Below are positions 6,025-8,690 of a DNA stretch of 8,690 nucleotides, piece by piece; position 1 is the stretch's first letter; each line of letters opens with the position of its first letter. The position numbers and the translations under genes are program-made. This DNA comes from Rhizobium sp. LCM 4573 (lineage in GTDB: Bacteria > Pseudomonadota > Alphaproteobacteria > Rhizobiales > Rhizobiaceae), in assembly GCF_001854865.1 (NCBI RefSeq), contig NZ_MDDW01000003.1, positions 179,144 through 187,833 on the forward strand, given 5' to 3'. The notes under the pieces are model-generated. The model searched no databases. It worked only from the letters and a program-made list of their open reading frames with translations, and was not told where the DNA came from.

Positions 6025-7050
6025 ATGATCAAGCGAGCCAAGGGCGTTACCATCAGCCAGGTCGCGGAAGCGGCAGGTGTGGCGCGTTCCAGCGTCTCGC
6101 GTGCCTTCACAAGGCCGGACATGCTAAGCCCGGAAACGGTTGAGCGGATCATGAAGACCGCCGAAAGCCTGGGTTATGTGCCGAACCATACGGCGCGCGC
6201 GCTGAGCACCGGCCGGCACGGCAATATCGGTCTCATCGTACCGGATATCGCCAACCCGTTCTTTCCGCCGATGATCCAGGCAGCCCAGCTCGAGGCCGAC
6301 CGCTCGGATTTCTGCATATTTCTCGGCAATACCGAGGAGAACCCTAAGCAGGAGGACAAACTGGTCGGCCGTTTCGCAAGCCAGGTGGAAGGTCTCGTGC
6401 TTGCCTCCCCGCGGCTTTCCGACGAACGCATCCGCGCCCACGCCAGCCAGTTGCCACTGGTGCTGATCAACCGTGATCTCGACGGCATCCCGCGCGTCCT
6501 GATCGACAGCGGCTCGGGAGTACGAGAAGCGGTCGAACATCTCGTCAAACTCGGGCACAGCAAGATCGCCTATGTCAGCGGCCCTTCCACCTCCTGGTCC
6601 AACAAACAGCGACGCTCCGCCATGCGGTCCGCTGCCTCCAGCCTTGGGATCGCGATGGAAACCGTGCCGGCGGTGCTGCCGAGCTACAAGTCCGGCCGCA
6701 ACGCCGTCGGCGCGATTCTTGCCACGGGCGCCACGGCCGCGGTCGCCTTCGACGACCTGACCGCACAGGGGGTGCTTGCGGGCTTGGCGGAAAAGCGGAT
6801 CTCCGTGCCCTCGGATTTCAGCTTGATCGGCTGCGACGACGTGCTTGGTGCCGTTACCTATCCCGCGCTCACCTCTGTCTCGAACCGCTCGATGGAAGCC
6901 GGTCGGGTTGCCGTATCCCTGCTCCTGGATATGCTGCAATCACGGGCCGTCCGCGACGTGCGCTATGTGCTTGAAACGCACTTGGTTATACGCGAAACGA
7001 CCGCACTTCAGCCGAAAAATTCGTCTGAGAGCTTCACCGCTCGCGTATGA
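6025..7050 (+). CDS. LacI/GalR-family transcriptional repressor
   Basis: This 341-residue regulator should bind the palindromes at 5917-5934 and 1812-1829 and release them on binding a sugar or sugar phosphate. Residues 9-28 (TISQVAEAAGVARSSVSRAF) form the helix-turn-helix; LGYVPNHTARALSTG (49-63) is the hinge helix with the minor-groove leucine Leu60 expected for a CG-centred operator. From IGLIVPDIANPFF (68-80) onward it has the periplasmic-binding-protein-like effector domain, with VEGLVLASPR, LVLINRD, HLVKLGHSKIAYVSGP, VAFDDLTAQGVL and FSLIGCDD in the usual order and full family length. The ATG at 6025 is preceded only by a weak ribosome site (AGTTTCCAGAAACC). Being divergent from nagB and flanked by the best operator, it is most likely the local regulator of the amino-sugar locus and of itself. 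The effector cannot be read from sequence; GlcNAc-6-phosphate or glucosamine-6-phosphate are reasonable guesses. Confidence 0.95.
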   Translation: MIKRAKGVTISQVAEAAGVARSSVSRAFTRPDMLSPETVERIMKTAESLGYVPNHTARALSTGRHGNIGLIVPDIANPFFPPMIQAAQLEADRSDFCIFLGNTEENPKQEDKLVGRFASQVEGLVLASPRLSDERIRAHASQLPLVLINRDLDGIPRVLIDSGSGVREAVEHLVKLGHSKIAYVSGPSTSWSNKQRRSAMRSAASSLGIAMETVPAVLPSYKSGRNAVGAILATGATAAVAFDDLTAQGVLAGLAEKRISVPSDFSLIGCDDVLGAVTYPALTSVSNRSMEAGRVAVSLLLDMLQSRAVRDVRYVLETHLVIRETTALQPKNSSESFTARV

Positions 7051-7063
7051 ACGGTTCCGTTCA
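7048..7063. other. Short inverted repeat at the convergent repressor/epimerase junction
   Basis: TGAACGGTTCCGTTCA is an inverted repeat with 7-bp arms and a TT centre (in practice a 6-bp stem with a GTTC loop). The first three bases are the TGA stop of the repressor. It lies in the 40-base gap between convergent genes, where a two-way terminator is expected, but neither strand shows a T run after it, so termination would be weak or factor-dependent. It could equally be a protein site or chance. Confidence 0.35.
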
Positions 7064-7090
7064 GCAGACGCAATAAAGGGGCGCCTGTGT

Positions 7091-7969
7091 CTATCGGTGC
7101 GATTTAAAAACGGTCACCGCTATCTCAGCTTGAATGACCTCGCCCGGAGACAGGGCGGTAAAGCCGAAAGCTTTCTTCTCGCTGTCGGCATAGCGAAGGG
7201 CGCCGGCAAGATGCGAGGTCGGCTCGAGGCAAAGATAGGTCGGCATGCGGTGGGCAACGAAGTAACCCAATGGCGATTGCCACTCCATGCGCACGACGAG
7301 ACCACAATCGACAAGGACTTCTGCGCTTCGGGCTTTCGAGAAATGCCGCGTGAATTCGCCCGCCGGGAGCATGTCCGCTGAAATATGCGGCCACGTCTCA
7401 CCTGCCGGAAGGCCAATCGCGTCGGTCACGTGCTCCAAAGACGCGCCGCAAAAGGCCGGGCGTGATAGTTCTGCTGCAAAATAAGGATGCCATCCGAAAC
7501 CGGCCGGCATCGCGGCTTCCGCCTTGTTCTTAAGCGAAAGCCGGAGAGTGAGACCGCCAGAGCCGAGCGAGAAGCTCTGCTCCGCCCGGAAATCGAAGGG
7601 CCAATCGTCATCCGCCGCATAGTCCAGCACCATCGTCAACGACGTCCGGTCGTGTGCCGTCACGCTCCATGGCCGCCGGTGAGCTGGGCCGTGAATAGCA
7701 TCCGGCGGGCTCATGGGGTGCGGCGTCACCTGAAACGACCGTCCCTCGAATGTGAAGGCTCCACCTTCGAGCCGATTATGGAACGGGAAAAGCGGATAGG
7801 CGCCGGCCTTCGGCCAGTAGAGGGGATCGAAAGGCTCCGCCCCCATGGGAACCAGAACTTCGCCGTGATCCCGGTGTGTAAGTCGCAGCATCCGGCCGCC
7901 GGCTTTCGGTTGAAAGACGGCGGTCAGCGGACCATTTTCCAGAACGGTCACGTCCTCAGGCAAAGGCAT
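7091..7969 (-). CDS. Aldose 1-epimerase (mutarotase)-like protein
   Basis: This 292-residue cytoplasmic protein has the galactose mutarotase fold, whose members interconvert alpha and beta anomers of sugars. Catalytic-site motifs are visible in order: PLFPFHNRLEGG (59-70; Arg66), DAIHGPAHRRPW (90-101; His93), GFGWHPYF (157-164; His161) and LCLEPTSH (246-253; Glu249), corresponding to the Arg, two His and Glu of GalM. Start at 7969 is chosen because it overlaps the preceding dehydratase gene by only 14 bases and begins close to the fold; a longer form from 8026 would overlap by 71 bases and adds residues of no recognisable domain. GGACGG upstream is a weak ribosome site. Downstream of a sugar-acid dehydratase in one operon, it probably prepares the correct anomer of the sugar entering that pathway. 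The specific sugar is unknown. Confidence 0.9.
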   Translation of the reverse strand: MPLPEDVTVLENGPLTAVFQPKAGGRMLRLTHRDHGEVLVPMGAEPFDPLYWPKAGAYPLFPFHNRLEGGAFTFEGRSFQVTPHPMSPPDAIHGPAHRRPWSVTAHDRTSLTMVLDYAADDDWPFDFRAEQSFSLGSGGLTLRLSLKNKAEAAMPAGFGWHPYFAAELSRPAFCGASLEHVTDAIGLPAGETWPHISADMLPAGEFTRHFSKARSAEVLVDCGLVVRMEWQSPLGYFVAHRMPTYLCLEPTSHLAGALRYADSEKKAFGFTALSPGEVIQAEIAVTVFKSHR

Positions 7970-8690
7970 ACGATCCGTCCGGCCGCTTTGGCACACGCCG
8001 CTGCCAATGCACATAACCGTCCTCATTCATCGCCTTTTCGTCCATTTCCACGCCCCAGCCGGGCCGATCGGGTCTCAGCTCCAGATAGCCGTCCTTCGGT
8101 AGATAGGGGTCGGCGACATAGCGTGTGGCGTCGATGCGCTTCTCCACCTCGGTACCGCCATAGACGTAACCCTGGCCGACCGGCAAACGGTATTCGAGGA
8201 TCTTGAAATTCTGCGTGGCGGCGGAAAAATGGACATTGACGGCCGTTGCCAACGGCCCCATGGGGTTGTGCGGCGCCACGCCGACGAAGAAGGCCTCGGC
8301 CAGCGTAGCAATGCGACGCATTTCGCTGATGCCGCCGACAACGCAGATGTCCGGCTGGATCAGGTCCGCACCCTTTACCTGCAGCAGACGCAGGAATTCA
8401 TAGCGGCTGTAAAGGGACTCGCCGGTTGCCAGTGTGCAATTCAGACCCTGCTTAAGATCGCCCCAAGCCTCGATATTTTCCGGCCGCAGCGGCTCTTCGA
8501 AAAAGAGCGGATCGTAGGGCGCAAGCGCATTACCGAGCTGACGAGCGGCAACGGGCTCATATATCTTGGCATGAGCATCGAAGGCGATCTCATAATCGTC
8601 CCGCACGGTTTCGCGCAGTGATCGGAAATAATCGGCCGAGGCCTTTACGACATTGCCCCAACGATGGGCATGCATATCGATCCGCCAGGG
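7956..8690 (-). CDS. Enolase-superfamily acid-sugar dehydratase, galactonate-dehydratase-like (C-terminal part)
   Basis: This is the C-terminal 244 residues of a mandelate racemase/muconate lactonising enzyme family protein; the N-terminal capping domain and start of the barrel lie beyond the right edge. Counting from the edge, FDAHAK (37-42) supplies Asp38 and His40, FFEEP (63-67) and TGES (89-92) supply the next two acidic magnesium ligands, QPDICVVGGISE (112-123) is a barrel strand, and APHNPMGPL (139-147) carries the base His141. The DxH plus PHxPxGP pattern is that of the D-galactonate/D-mannonate dehydratase branch, in which these residues remove water from a sugar acid to give a 2-keto-3-deoxy acid. 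It ends 14 bases inside the epimerase gene, so the two form an operon. The exact sugar acid cannot be told from this half. It is convergent to the repressor and probably under a separate promoter to the right. Confidence 0.9.
   Translation of the reverse strand, partial: PWRIDMHAHRWGNVVKASADYFRSLRETVRDDYEIAFDAHAKIYEPVAARQLGNALAPYDPLFFEEPLRPENIEAWGDLKQGLNCTLATGESLYSRYEFLRLLQVKGADLIQPDICVVGGISEMRRIATLAEAFFVGVAPHNPMGPLATAVNVHFSAATQNFKILEYRLPVGQGYVYGGTEVEKRIDATRYVADPYLPKDGYLELRPDRPGWGVEMDEKAMNEDGYVHWQRRVPKRPDGSYAFA

Noticed and set aside
6124..6939. 271-codon minus-strand open frame
   Set aside because: It is antisense to the LacI-family repressor, whose domains are complete; no family pattern in the opposite frame.
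7970..8026. Upstream start of the epimerase at 8026
   Set aside because: It would overlap the dehydratase gene by 71 bases and adds 19 residues that do not fit the fold; the start at 7969 is closer to the usual family length.
7487..8206. 239-codon plus-strand open frame
   Set aside because: It is opposite the epimerase and dehydratase genes, both of which keep catalytic residues; the sequence is low-complexity and Arg/Pro-rich.
1..8690. Frameshifted or broken genes, tRNA, CRISPR repeats, insertion sequences
   Set aside because: All genes inside the window are full length with intact motifs; no repeats other than the operator pair and no tRNA-like or transposase sequence was seen by eye.

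Overview
The window looks like alphaproteobacterial, most likely rhizobial (Rhizobium/Agrobacterium/Sinorhizobium-type), chromosome or replicon DNA. By eye it is GC-rich, tightly packed and strongly biased to G/C at third codon positions. The two best promoters have a CTTGAC-type -35, and the gene content (ABC sugar uptake, LacI regulator, compact catabolic operons) is typical of that group. This is inferred from style and content, not from a database match. No RNA gene, insertion sequence, CRISPR array or attachment site was seen, and no stretch longer than 300 bases lacks a gene.

Left and centre (1-5832, all minus strand, transcribed right to left) is an amino-sugar uptake and catabolism locus. 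In transcription order it holds a NagB-like glucosamine-6-phosphate deaminase, a SIS-domain sugar-phosphate-binding protein, a NagA-like N-acetylglucosamine-6-phosphate deacetylase, and a cytoplasmic protein of the neutral/alkaline ceramidase fold. A 97-base gap with its own operator follows, then a periplasmic family 1 sugar-binding protein and the 5' part of an ABC permease that runs off the left end. The first four genes overlap one another by 8, 1 and 4 bases, so they should be translated as a coupled unit. A hairpin with a T run lies between the binding-protein and permease genes.

A LacI/GalR-family repressor (6025-7050, plus strand) is divergent from the deaminase. An 18-bp perfect palindrome, CATGCAACCGGTTGCATG, lies in the 192-base divergent gap. 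A copy with one change lies in front of the binding-protein gene. Each abuts a TTGACA -35 box on the minus strand. The simplest model is that this repressor controls both the catabolic operon and the transporter operon, and probably itself.

Right end (7091-8690, minus strand, convergent to the repressor) is a second operon: the C-terminal part of an enolase-superfamily acid-sugar dehydratase (galactonate-dehydratase-like) overlapping an aldose 1-epimerase-like protein. Its promoter lies outside the window.

The proposed logic is: the binding protein and permease import an amino sugar or a small N-acylated sugar; a kinase not present here phosphorylates it; NagA removes the acyl group; NagB deaminates and isomerises to a fructose-6-phosphate-type product. 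The SIS protein and the ceramidase-fold protein have no assigned step. NagA and NagB both carry motifs that differ from the classical enterobacterial enzymes, so the true substrate may not be plain N-acetylglucosamine.
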